Origin: a virus
IMG/VR virus record: IMGVR_UViG_3300029922_000029
Span: 44,700-108,699 of that record
Direction: 5' to 3' (one strand)
Length of the DNA stretch: 64,000 nucleotides
Shown here piece after piece: positions 53,316-61,149 of this stretch. The position numbers and the translations under genes were made by a program. The notes beneath the pieces were generated by a model that ran no database searches, was not told where the DNA came from, and worked only from the letters and a program-made list of their open reading frames with translations. How positions within the stretch are numbered: position 1 is the first letter of the stretch; every line of letters starts with the position of its first letter.

Positions 53316-53933
53316 CTACAAGTGATCTCGGGCGTTTCGGTCTACCATCGAGAAGTGCTTATTCCAAGCCTCATTCGTAGTCTTCGCCGGCGTCACAAAA
53401 CCATCAAGGTCTAGGATCGCCTGCTTGATCTGCCGGCATGAGATGTCTGGATCCATCCCTCCCGTGCCAGTACAAAGCCCAGGAAACGCGATCGATCTTT
53501 CCCGCGGCTCACTCACGACGTACCGATCACAGTGCCGGGCTGCCAGGATCGCGGCGCGCGCAGCTAAGTAAGCATTCACTGTCGACGCGACTTGCATCGG
53601 GACCCGCATGGTCGGAGCAACAATCAAGAGAGGAATGACAAAGTCCTCGGTCGGCTGGATAAAGGCGCAGCCCACCGGAAGTTCTCCATTCCAATTGGAC
53701 TGGATGGCGTGCTGTACCATCCTCTGGATACCGGGGAATCTTTCTATGTAAGCAGCATCGACCCCGCCATCCATAAATCCGAAGCTATTGGCCGGCGACA
53801 CGACCGCATCCACCGACTTGAGTTTTGTGATGTCGCCCTCCACGATCGCGACGTTCGACATCGGAGCCAGGTGCTTGCGGTAGGCGGCGAGGAGTTTTTT
53901 GTCTCCGGGGAGAGCGACGAAGATGAGGTTCAT
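53316..53933 (-). CDS. Macro-domain protein
   Basis: 205 aa. NVAIVEGDITKLKSVDAVVSPANSFG (residues about 28-53) is the macro-domain opening (GDIT, then V-V-(S/N)-(P/A)-(A/S)-N). GGVDAAYIERFPG is the second loop, LPVGCAFI the G-x-A strand, AFPGLCTGTGGMD the phosphate-binding loop. Macro domains bind or hydrolyse ADP-ribose and its derivatives. It may remove ADP-ribose marks or capture NAD-derived signals. It lies directly upstream of the terminase/HNH block and overlaps its upstream neighbour by 4 nt. Confidence 0.82.
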   Translation of the reverse strand: MNLIFVALPGDKKLLAAYRKHLAPMSNVAIVEGDITKLKSVDAVVSPANSFGFMDGGVDAAYIERFPGIQRMVQHAIQSNWNGELPVGCAFIQPTEDFVIPLLIVAPTMRVPMQVASTVNAYLAARAAILAARHCDRYVVSEPRERSIAFPGLCTGTGGMDPDISCRQIKQAILDLDGFVTPAKTTNEAWNKHFSMVDRNARDHL

Positions 53934-54160
53934 TTTTTATTCCCAAAAACATTTTTCCAGTTCTTCTGAATCCGTTCGCGCCCAATAGAGTCTTTACACT
54001 CCTGAATGGACCTATTGAATCCCTCTCTCGAGTACGGTTTGTATCCGGGTATACTTTTTGAGGCCAACCAATAAAGCACTCGGAAGCAAGCGCTACGGTG
54101 AGTGCACCAGTCGTCGGCAATATTCATGAAGAAGCTTGCCAGGCTGAGTCGGAAAATCAT
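53930..54160 (-). CDS. Small basic protein
   Basis: 76 aa. MIFRLSLASFFMNIADDWCT, then basic (FNRSIQECKDSIGRERIQKN). ATG/TAA overlaps with both neighbours. No recognised family; a DNA-binding terminase accessory role is conceivable from position only. Confidence 0.52.
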   Translation of the reverse strand: MIFRLSLASFFMNIADDWCTHRSACFRVLYWLASKSIPGYKPYSREGFNRSIQECKDSIGRERIQKNWKNVFGNKK

Positions 54161-54438
54161 TTTTTCGCCTCAGGCGTCTTCATGTACATCCAGGTGGGAT
54201 CGATCAGCTCAAGGCTTTGAGTGCCATGATCCTCTGGGTTGCTCCAGTCAATCTTGAGTGCCGTCTGAATGGAGCAGAACCCATAGAGAGCGAGCTCCTC
54301 GGCGATCAGATCAATTTTGTCGTCGAGTTTAATTCTCCACTGTGTCTTGAGTTTCTGGAATTCGCTGTCAAAACTCGGGCTCGACAATTTGAGTTGGAGT
54401 CGGGTGGTTTGTTGTTCTTTTGTGATGACTGGGTTCAT
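54157..54438 (-). CDS. Small hypothetical protein
   Basis: 93 aa. Helical N-terminal half (SPSFDSEFQKLKTQWRIKLD, DKIDLIAEELALYGF), acidic C-terminal part. 4-nt overlaps on both sides. Family unknown. Confidence 0.55.
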   Translation of the reverse strand: MNPVITKEQQTTRLQLKLSSPSFDSEFQKLKTQWRIKLDDKIDLIAEELALYGFCSIQTALKIDWSNPEDHGTQSLELIDPTWMYMKTPEAKK

Positions 54439-54797
54439 TTTAGCTCCTTCATGATTTGTTCAACCACCAAAGCCTCTCTCCAGCCACACAAAAGCGAACC
54501 TATCGTGGACACCTGGTAGATAGCGTTTAGCTTCTCCCAATGCTTCACATGATTCCAGAGAAAGATCGAACAATTGTGGGGTGTCCAGCCGGCATGCAAG
54601 AGTTCGTCTGCCCATGCAACATCCAAGGTCTTAGCTTTTTGGTACTGTACCCAGAGTGGATGGGCGTGGATCACCTGGAGCAGCCGGAGAGGCTCTTCTG
54701 GTTTTTCAGTTGCGGTCTCCTGATACATGGAGAGCTCCTCTTTCCCCAGCCGTTCCGGATAATGAGTAAGCGCGTAGTTTTTGTATTCCTGCTCCAT
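54435..54797 (-). CDS. Hypothetical protein overlapping upstream gene by 127 nt
   Basis: 120 aa. GAAGGGCT immediately before the ATG can serve as ribosome site. Sequence (PEEPLRLLQVIHAHPLWVQY, WADELLHAGWTPHNCSIFLW) looks like real coding sequence, including in the part overlapped by the upstream gene. It may instead be reached from that gene by a -1 shift, but no good slippery heptamer is seen. Confidence 0.55.
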   Translation of the reverse strand: MEQEYKNYALTHYPERLGKEELSMYQETATEKPEEPLRLLQVIHAHPLWVQYQKAKTLDVAWADELLHAGWTPHNCSIFLWNHVKHWEKLNAIYQVSTIGSLLCGWREALVVEQIMKELK

Positions 54798-55195
54798 AGC
54801 CCTTCAATCAACTCCTGAGATGAAGGCTGCTTTAAGGGGCCATCAGGCACCGGCCCCATCCAACGGGGAGGCATCTCATGCATCATCCAGCTGCGGACCT
54901 CTGTATCCGCGGACTCCTCCAGATATTTTTTTAAGTAAAGGTCTTCGGCCTGCTCATTGATCCAGATTTTGCCGACTTCTGGGTGCTCTGGTTTCGGCTG
55001 CACCACCACGATCTTTTTCAGCACCTGGTCGAGCGCTGTGGGCGAAAAGAACATCTTGTCGATGAAGCCGGCAGGCATACCATCAATCGCGAACCGAACG
55101 CCTTGGGCTACGATCAGAGCGCCGTCCGCGGTGGTCTTTTCAATCGAAATGATTGTGAAGGGTTGGGATGAGTTGAGGAGATCGGAAGGGCTCAT
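54671..55195 (-). CDS. Hypothetical protein, 3' part doubtful
   Basis: 174 aa. The first 130 residues look coding (FTIISIEKTTADGALIVAQG, LDQVLKKIVVVQPKPEHPEV, WMMHEMPPRWMGPVPDG). The last 42 residues overlap the next gene in another frame and have the Arg/Ser/Thr-rich look of out-of-frame sequence. So the true product may end by frameshift into the next frame, or the overlap is real. Unknown family. Confidence 0.5.
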   Translation of the reverse strand: MSPSDLLNSSQPFTIISIEKTTADGALIVAQGVRFAIDGMPAGFIDKMFFSPTALDQVLKKIVVVQPKPEHPEVGKIWINEQAEDLYLKKYLEESADTEVRSWMMHEMPPRWMGPVPDGPLKQPSSQELIEGLWSRNTKTTRLLIIRNGWGKRSSPCIRRPQLKNQKSLSGCSR

Positions 55196-55251
55196 AGCCC
55201 ACTCCTAGCACCCCAGAAAAGACTAGGCAACAAATTCTCACCCATTATTCA

Positions 55252-55295
55252 TTATGCATACAATTCAGTCATCCCTCACTGAATTGTATGCATAA
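55252..55295. repeat. 18-bp perfect inverted repeat
   Basis: TTATGCATACAATTCAGT (55252-55269) and ACTGAATTGTATGCATAA (55278-55295) are perfect inverted repeats around CATCCCTC. It is the longest perfect palindrome I found in the window and lies upstream of the minus-strand packaging genes. Confidence 0.85.
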
Positions 55296-55364
55296 GCGTG
55301 ACGGTATGCGTCGCACACTGGCGGAAACCGAACAGCCTTTTTTCAGAAAAACTGTGCGTCATTT

Positions 55365-55406
55365 TCTGTAACCCTGAGTGGTACTCCACTTACTCAGAGT
55401 TACAGA
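55365..55406. repeat. 15-bp inverted repeat, one mismatch
   Basis: TCTGTAACCCTGAGT (55365-55379) and ACTCAGAGTTACAGA (55392-55406) pair except at one position, around a 12-nt loop. A smaller hairpin CAACCG/CGGTTG follows near 55437-55455. Confidence 0.75.
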
Positions 55407-55570
55407 CTCACCGCACTATATTAGGACTATGCTACAACCGTTTGAGTCGGTTGCCTGCCGCATATTGCAAACCATGATCCCTGATCCCACACCCAACAAC
55501 CCACCTGGAACGCCTAGATCTGTAGGGGACCCCGACAATCCTCATGACTTACTGTGTTACCACCCAACCG

Positions 55571-55980
55571 TGCACCCAAATCAATTGGGTGCAGCTGGCC
55601 TTAATGATTACATAGACTTAACCCCTTCTGCACCCAACCACCCAACTTCTACTACTAGAGAGCAAGTTTATAGGGAATATTTTATTTCGAGGTACCAGAC
55701 CGGAGTTGTAGTCTATTCTCAATAAAGCCAGTAACCATTTGATTACACTAGGCTATAGTAGATAATGATGCATAAATACAAGACTAGTTAAGTAGGTAGT
55801 ATTGAGTGTTAAAAAACCCTGTTGAACGTACAATACTAGGACTGGGGAGTTGGGTGCGTTTATTCCCCTATAAACCTAGTCTCTAGATAGATTCTTTGGC
55901 TTTTTGGGTGCGCCGCAAAGCGTTACCTAATAATATCAATAAGAAGGATCTGTGTTTTGCCCCCACCTTTTTTGGGTGCA
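55571..55980. repeat. Six copies of TTGGGTGC(A/G), iteron-like
   Basis: TTGGGTGCA or TTGGGTGCG occurs at 55585, 55850, 55904 and 55972 on the plus strand, and as TGCACCCAA at 55571 and 55629. The first two face each other as a 9-bp hairpin. The whole gap 55196-56155 has no convincing gene: a frame at 55378-55725 is low-complexity Pro/Asn/Thr-rich and includes the repeats. A+T-rich tracts lie around 55730-55830. Together with the palindromes above this looks like a replication origin or a multi-operator control region. Confidence 0.6.
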
Positions 55981-56155
55981 GCTATGGATGGGTAAACCAG
56001 TCAAGATTAGAAACAGACCAATTGTCAAGTGACTCGTGGCGTTGTTAGGTGGGAATAGTTGAGTATGACGCGAAGTTGACTAAGGATTGTTAAGAAGATC
56101 GGGTATGAGAGCTCGTATAATCGAGGAGAGGACAAAGCCCAATTCAACTAAAAGA

Positions 56156-57307
56156 CTAGAGCCCCACGTTCCCGCGCCCCGGATCCTGGCCAAGCGCGCC
56201 CGGCTTCTCGAAGCTGAGTGGGTCACTCTCTAGATCTGGCTGGGTGGTGGGTGGCACTGGGGCCTCAGGCGCGTTTACAGGCGCCACAGGGAGTTCAAGC
56301 TGGGGATCGGGCGCCACGGGGGGCGCAGCCGGCTCCGGAGTGAAGGTAACGGCCTGGGGAGGCAACCTGAGCTTGCCCTGGGCGTCCTGGGGTGATGTCG
56401 GCATGGCGGAGCGGATGATCTCCTCACTGGCCGCCTCGATCTGAGAAGGGACGTACTCGAACTCGGTCTGGATGAACTTGAGGAGGTCGCCCTGGCTCTT
56501 GCCACTGAACTTCTGGAACCGGTCGCCAGCGTCCATGCCGACCTTAGCCCACTTGCGGGCTTCGGCCTCACCGCCAGCTACGTTCAGCCGGGCGTGGTGG
56601 CGTAATTTCATTTCGGCGAGGGCCAACACACTCTTTAAGTAGTCGGTATATTGCCGACGCGTCGGCAAGTTGCAGAGCTGCAGTACGGCATCCACACCTT
56701 GGGTGAGTGCGGCATGATAACGCGCGTAGCTATAGGGATCTTCCTGGAGACTCGCGAGGTACTGTCGCCAGTCCGAGATCTGCATGGCCTTCCAGTCGAA
56801 GAAGTACCTCTCATAGAGCTCGATCGCCGGCGTCGACGGTACGCGCTGGCTCCCGTTCTCCGTCATGATCTCGGTCAGCTCGACGTGGGTGAGGCCGGCA
56901 AGTCTGAGACAGTCGACGGTGACGCGGAGGACGGGGTCCTGGAGGAGGGTTCCAACTTCGGTCCACAACTCTTTCAGTGTATCGGACGACTTCAACATCC
57001 GTTGAAGGTAGATCTCGGAGAAGCCAAGGCGGTCCCAATAGGCGCTGTCCTCGGGGCTGTAAATTTTCTTCTGGAGGCGCCTCAAGAGCGAACTGGGCGG
57101 CTTAATCTGCTCTTGAGAGCCGGCCGCCTCGATCGCTTGCCGCGAAGGCTCAGGAATCTGGAGCTTGCCGTAAAATGCCTTGATAGCGGGTTCGGGATTC
57201 CCTTCGAGACTGATCCAGCGGAGGTGACGGCCGTATGGAAGAACGGGACTGCGGGGATCAGCGTCCGGAACTTCGAGAGCGGGAAATAGAAGACTGTCAA
57301 GTGACAT
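56156..57307 (-). CDS. Hypothetical protein, possible packaging or virion component
   Basis: 383 aa. Helical N-terminal 270 residues (WDRLGFSEIYLQRMLKSSDT, LRLAGLTHVELTEIMTENGS, AIELYERYFFDWKAMQISDW), then a Pro/Ala-rich tail (PEPAAPPVAPDPQLELPVAP). LTHVELTEIMTENGS resembles a helix-turn-helix, so a small-terminase-like role upstream of the packaging genes is imaginable. Not assigned. Confidence 0.55.
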   Translation of the reverse strand: MSLDSLLFPALEVPDADPRSPVLPYGRHLRWISLEGNPEPAIKAFYGKLQIPEPSRQAIEAAGSQEQIKPPSSLLRRLQKKIYSPEDSAYWDRLGFSEIYLQRMLKSSDTLKELWTEVGTLLQDPVLRVTVDCLRLAGLTHVELTEIMTENGSQRVPSTPAIELYERYFFDWKAMQISDWRQYLASLQEDPYSYARYHAALTQGVDAVLQLCNLPTRRQYTDYLKSVLALAEMKLRHHARLNVAGGEAEARKWAKVGMDAGDRFQKFSGKSQGDLLKFIQTEFEYVPSQIEAASEEIIRSAMPTSPQDAQGKLRLPPQAVTFTPEPAAPPVAPDPQLELPVAPVNAPEAPVPPTTQPDLESDPLSFEKPGALGQDPGRGNVGL

Positions 57308-57411
57308 CTTCTAAAGAATCTCATCTGTGCGGCGCGTTAGCAAGCTTGAATCAGGCGACTATAGGGGGTTCCATAAAAGTATGGAGGCTGCTCACTTTAT
57401 TTTTACGTCTC

Positions 57412-57431
57412 ACCCGCGTTCGTTTTTTAGC
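57412..57431 (+). repeat. 20-bp direct repeat, left copy
   Basis: ACCCGCGTTCGTTTTTTAGC, identical to 58114-58133. The pair brackets the HNH gene 57467-58114, so the element with one repeat is 702 bp. Confidence 0.9.
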
Positions 57432-57466
57432 TTACAGTTTTAGGCGCATAGGATAAGTCAGTAGGT

Positions 57467-58114
57467 ATGGGTGAATGTTTTGAGTGCGGAGAGCCGGCCG
57501 AGCACAGACATCATGTGGTTCCAAAGTCGTTAGGTGGAACTAAGATGGTCCCTCTTTGCCTGAACTGTCACGGCAAAGTGCACAATGGTATTAATTTATT
57601 TACGCTTAGAAAAAAGGGCTTAGCTAAAAAAATAGCCGAAGGATGGAAGCCAGGACCAGAGCATACTTTTCGTATGGGTGACGAAAAAGAAACCGTATTG
57701 AGAGAACTTTATTTTAAGGGTGTGACACTAAGGGAGATTGCAGAGAACTTTGGCGTCTCCGAAGGTACGATTGAGCGTTTCACAAGAGAAAATAGAAGCG
57801 TCTATAAACCCAGAAGAAAAGATATACGCGAAATTGAAAGACTAGCTATTCCGTTGCTAACTGGAGGACAGCCAAAAGAAAGAGTTGCAGCGGAAATAGG
57901 TGTAAGTGTGACAACCATACTGAGGATAGCAAGAAGGAATGATATTGCTGGAAGGAGGCACAGAAAATTCAGTGCCGAAGATATGGCCACACTCGATAAA
58001 TTTTTAAGCGACGGAAAGCCTTTAGCCCATATTGCAAAATTAATGGATCGAGCTGAGACAGTCATTCATCGCCACAAGTGGAAGAGCCCATCTTATTTGG
58101 TAAATAAGGAATGA
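57467..58114 (+). CDS. HNH endonuclease with three HTH motifs, in repeat-flanked element
   Basis: 215 aa. N-terminal HNH (CFECGEPAEHRHHVVPKSLG ... PLCLNCHGKVHN). Three helix-turn-helix-like units follow: TLREIAENFGVSEGTIERFT, KERVAAEIGVSVTTILRIA and PLAHIAKLMDRAETVIHRHK. The HTHs probably recognise the target while HNH cuts. A+T-rich relative to its neighbours and on the opposite strand to them. The 20-bp direct repeats at both edges mark it as a discrete inserted element. It is unlike the other three HNH genes in the window. Confidence 0.8.
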   Translation: MGECFECGEPAEHRHHVVPKSLGGTKMVPLCLNCHGKVHNGINLFTLRKKGLAKKIAEGWKPGPEHTFRMGDEKETVLRELYFKGVTLREIAENFGVSEGTIERFTRENRSVYKPRRKDIREIERLAIPLLTGGQPKERVAAEIGVSVTTILRIARRNDIAGRRHRKFSAEDMATLDKFLSDGKPLAHIAKLMDRAETVIHRHKWKSPSYLVNKE

Positions 58115-58133
58115 CCCGCGTTCGTTTTTTAGC
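58114..58133 (+). repeat. 20-bp direct repeat, right copy
   Basis: Identical to 57412-57431; it starts on the last base of the HNH stop codon and ends 4 bp before the stop of the minus-strand gene at 58137. Confidence 0.9.
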
Positions 58134-58136
58134 CCC

Positions 58137-58427
58137 TCACTTCTTCTTCCGATCGTAAGCATGATGCTCGTACATATGAGCGTAAAGCTTCTCGTTGTGG
58201 ATCCCGCTGGTGTGCTCGACCTCAGCAACGCTGTTGATGAAGGGTTCGGCGAGATCGCCGTATTCGGCTTGCGTGATCTGGCCGGCCAAGCTTTTCTTCC
58301 GGGCCTCTTCTGCTTTTTTGAAGGCAGGCAGTATCTTCTTTACGTGCTCGTCTGTGATCTTGGGCTCGGGCTTTTTCTTACCGAAGCCGAAGAAGGCAGT
58401 TTTGATGAGGCCGTGAGAGAGACTCAT
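58137..58427 (-). CDS. Small protein with MSLSHGLIKTA signature
   Basis: 96 aa. MSLSHGLIKTAFFGFGKKK is the shared signature followed by a basic stretch. The rest is helical (ITDEHVKKILPAFKKAEEAR) and rich in His/Tyr at the end. ATGA overlap with the gene upstream; last of a coupled trio with the same signature. Confidence 0.58.
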   Translation of the reverse strand: MSLSHGLIKTAFFGFGKKKPEPKITDEHVKKILPAFKKAEEARKKSLAGQITQAEYGDLAEPFINSVAEVEHTSGIHNEKLYAHMYEHHAYDRKKK

Positions 58428-58615
58428 TCGGGTTTTTTCTTCCGGTTCGCGCCGTAAGCCGTACCTAAAGACCCCGCGGCCGCGGCGCCCATCAAGTAGT
58501 CTTTTCTGTGTTTGCTAAGATGTTTGCCGACAGCTTTACCGGCAGTTCTCGACTTGATGAAGGCCCTGTCGAGGCGAGTGTTGGCGGTTTTTTGGAGGGC
58601 GGTGGAGAAAGTCAT
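58424..58615 (-). CDS. Small protein with MTFSTALQKTA signature
   Basis: 63 aa. MTFSTALQKTANTRL, then a basic helix (SRTAGKAVGKHLSKHRKDY) and a short Gly/Ala tract (LMGAAAAGSLGTAYG). Middle of the signature-bearing trio, coupled by 4-nt overlaps. Confidence 0.58.
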   Translation of the reverse strand: MTFSTALQKTANTRLDRAFIKSRTAGKAVGKHLSKHRKDYLMGAAAAGSLGTAYGANRKKKPE

Positions 58616-58956
58616 TTTTTCTCTTCGTGTTTGTATTTGTGGCCCAAACGCTTGGCAATATGATAACCAGCATGACCACCGGCAACTACGCCAACTGGCA
58701 CAGTAGAAAGTAAAGCGATAGCGGCTGCTTTTCTTTTGGCTCCGTGAAGACGTGTCATACGTTCTTTGAGCAGCGTAATTGCTCCGGCTCCAGCTGCACC
58801 ACCAATATTCGCACCCAGGTGCGCAGCCCCACCCCGAAGCGCCCCAATTCCACGGTTAACAATGTGTCCGTGCTCATCTTTTTCACCGCCGGCAGCAGCT
58901 CCTATGAGGGCGCCGGTGACGAATGCCCGCTTCTGAAGTCCATCTGAAAAACTCAT
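58612..58956 (-). CDS. Glycine-zipper protein with MSFSDGLQKRA signature
   Basis: 114 aa. MSFSDGLQKRAFVTGALIGA, then Gly/Ala-rich segments (GALRGGAAHLGANIGGAAGA), a hydrophobic helix (AAAIALLSTVPVGVVAGGHA) and a basic tail. Like 20877 and 38246 it combines the signature with membrane-prone glycine zippers. 4-nt overlap with the large gene upstream. Confidence 0.6.
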   Translation of the reverse strand: MSFSDGLQKRAFVTGALIGAAAGGEKDEHGHIVNRGIGALRGGAAHLGANIGGAAGAGAITLLKERMTRLHGAKRKAAAIALLSTVPVGVVAGGHAGYHIAKRLGHKYKHEEKK

Positions 58957-61088
58957 GCCACCCTCTGTTTCGGCTTAGAAATCGAAGCCTGCACCTTGCC
59001 GAGCGCTTCCGCGACTTCGGTGAGTTTACCCATTGCGCTGACGGCCGCTGACTCAGGAACTTCCTTGAGACCCAGCCGTGAAGCCAAGACGAGCTCAGCC
59101 AGATAATCGGCGACGCGCTCAAACACGGGCTGGAACGCCACGAACTTCGCGATATTCTCGGGGTTCAAGAAGTTGAGAGCAAGCAAGGCATCGACGGTGG
59201 CGCCCTGGACCTTGTCGGGCCCACCGAGCTCAGCGGCTTCTTTGATCAAGTTCTTGCGAACCATCGCTGCCAGCTTCTTGAGTTTGCCGAAGCGCGGATC
59301 CGAGCCGATCACTTCTTGGTGTGCGATTTTGGCGATGAGGGTCGCGGTGCCGTGAATCTTGACCCGCCCCTTCTTCTTGGCCTCCTCTTTGATCGAAGCG
59401 ATCTTTTCAACAGGCACGCCTAGGTTAGCCATGACGGCGTTGAGTGTGCGCTCGTCATACGATTTCTTCTCCAGGCCGTTACCGCCGAGCTCGAATGCCA
59501 TCCCACTCCAAAGCAAGGAAACGGGATCATTGTCCATGTGATGGCTGGCTTCTTTGTTGAGCCACTCTTTGGGAGTTTCGGTGACTTCTGAAAAGTCCTC
59601 AAGCGGCAGCCAGATCATCTTGTCTGGGATAATGTAGACGTCGGGCTGCGTCTCGACAAAGGCGTGGACGTCGAGCTTGATACTGTAGCCCTCTTGCTTC
59701 TGCGTGGGAGTGAGCGCGCCCTGGCCGAGCGTGGGCTTGGGTTCCTTCTTGATCAGGTCTCCGTACTGGCGGTGGATCCGGATCTTGCGGCCCGAGAGGA
59801 GCTCTTTCACGACGAGTTCACGGCCGCCGTTGTCGTAGGAGCCGTGCTTGACGTTCATGAGAATGGTGACAGGCACGGTCGCTACCACGTTGCCGGAATC
59901 CGCGAATACGAAGGTCCCGGTTTGGCCGACGCGGATGTCGGAAGGCTTGAGGAGCTGCTTGAGCTTCCCGCCGTTCTCGACGAGCATGCCCGCGATCGAC
60001 TTCTGGCAGCTCGAGTGATTCATGCCGCGGAAGATTTTGAGACCAGTCTTCTTACCGTCAAAGGTGACGACATTCGGAATCACGGCGCCCTCAATCATGA
60101 GATTGCCGCGGCCTTTCACGATGTACTGACCAAATTTAGAGGCCTCGACAGGCTTTTCCTGCATGTCGTCATAGAGCCAGACACCGCGGTCCGAGGGCTT
60201 TTTGATGACGATGATTTTCTCACCCTGCATGTCGACATCGTGGAGCACGTCCTGCGGCTTGGGAGAGATGCCAGACAAGAACTTGAGGCAGTCCTCGCGA
60301 TTGCATTTGATGACGTCTGACGTGTCCCACAGGCCGTCGGCCATCGAGAGGATCGAGTACTTGTCGGGGCCTTCCTTCTTGAGACTGGCGAGCGATCGCG
60401 GGATCAGGGATTCAGCGGACGCCACGAAATCCTGGCCGTTCGGATAGGTCTTTTTCGCCAGCTTCTGGATGATTTCCTTCTGGCCACGTTTCTCAAAAGA
60501 AAGGAGTAGTGCTGGCTGGTCGATGAAGGTTTTCTTGAAGTCGGCCGCTTCTTCGGAGCGGAAAGTGTCAGACAGATTATCGAGCAAGGGATAGCCTGCC
60601 GAGGCGTAGCTGTAGCGACCCTGGAGCGGCGGGTAAGTGGTCGTCCACATCGAGGGATCGTTGAAGTACTGGCCTGCCGTATCGGTCGGCCGCGCATCGA
60701 CGCCGTCGTCCATATTGCGCGAGAAGAATTCTTCGCGGAACGTGTCTTTGTGGAGCGGGTGAACGGCCTGGGTCTTCGACTCCATCCAGATGTCGAGCGG
60801 ACAGAGGCTCGAGTCCTTGATGATGAAGGGCACAAAAATCGTCTTGTTGGCGTCCATCGAGACCACGTGGATCGCACCGATCGCGGTACCGGTCTGTTCG
60901 TCGCGCTTTCGAAACTCGACCGTCAGTGGCAGAGTAGCAACATCTGGGAACTGTTCACGAAGCCGGGTCGTGACGGACTCCGCCCACTTCTGAGGATCCT
61001 CAGGGAGCTTGAACGTCTGGACTTGGGGAAGGGACGGTTCTACCGCGAAGAGGTTTTCTACCCCAGCCGCATGCTTCAGAATTGCCAT
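58953..61088 (-). CDS. Large virion-cluster protein, unknown
   Basis: 711 aa. The N-terminal 480 residues are a mixed alpha/beta domain (LPLTVEFRKRDEQTGTAIGA, IFVPFIIKDSSLCPLDIWME, DVYIIPDKMIWLPLEDFSEV). The C-terminal 200 are helical with many K-x-A motifs (LNKEAS, VEKIAS, LIAKIAH, LKKLAA, LIKEAAE), like the head proteins at 33-38 kb. It is co-transcribed with the baseplate spike and the signature trio. Possibly an internal or portal-vertex component; no family recognised. Confidence 0.6.
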   Translation of the reverse strand: MAILKHAAGVENLFAVEPSLPQVQTFKLPEDPQKWAESVTTRLREQFPDVATLPLTVEFRKRDEQTGTAIGAIHVVSMDANKTIFVPFIIKDSSLCPLDIWMESKTQAVHPLHKDTFREEFFSRNMDDGVDARPTDTAGQYFNDPSMWTTTYPPLQGRYSYASAGYPLLDNLSDTFRSEEAADFKKTFIDQPALLLSFEKRGQKEIIQKLAKKTYPNGQDFVASAESLIPRSLASLKKEGPDKYSILSMADGLWDTSDVIKCNREDCLKFLSGISPKPQDVLHDVDMQGEKIIVIKKPSDRGVWLYDDMQEKPVEASKFGQYIVKGRGNLMIEGAVIPNVVTFDGKKTGLKIFRGMNHSSCQKSIAGMLVENGGKLKQLLKPSDIRVGQTGTFVFADSGNVVATVPVTILMNVKHGSYDNGGRELVVKELLSGRKIRIHRQYGDLIKKEPKPTLGQGALTPTQKQEGYSIKLDVHAFVETQPDVYIIPDKMIWLPLEDFSEVTETPKEWLNKEASHHMDNDPVSLLWSGMAFELGGNGLEKKSYDERTLNAVMANLGVPVEKIASIKEEAKKKGRVKIHGTATLIAKIAHQEVIGSDPRFGKLKKLAAMVRKNLIKEAAELGGPDKVQGATVDALLALNFLNPENIAKFVAFQPVFERVADYLAELVLASRLGLKEVPESAAVSAMGKLTEVAEALGKVQASISKPKQRVA

Positions 61089-61149
61089 TGTATCAAGGCC
61101 TCCAGATACTCCCCAGTTTACACCAAGCAGATCAGGACCGCCATACTGC

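Noticed and set aside
55378-55725. Plus-strand gene of 115 codons in the origin-like region
   Set aside because: Pro/Asn/Thr-rich without fold, contains inverted repeats and iterons, weak ribosome site; better explained as non-coding.
59664-60320. Plus-strand frame of 218 codons opposite the 711-aa virion gene
   Set aside because: Antisense shadow with strong third-position bias of the opposite strand.
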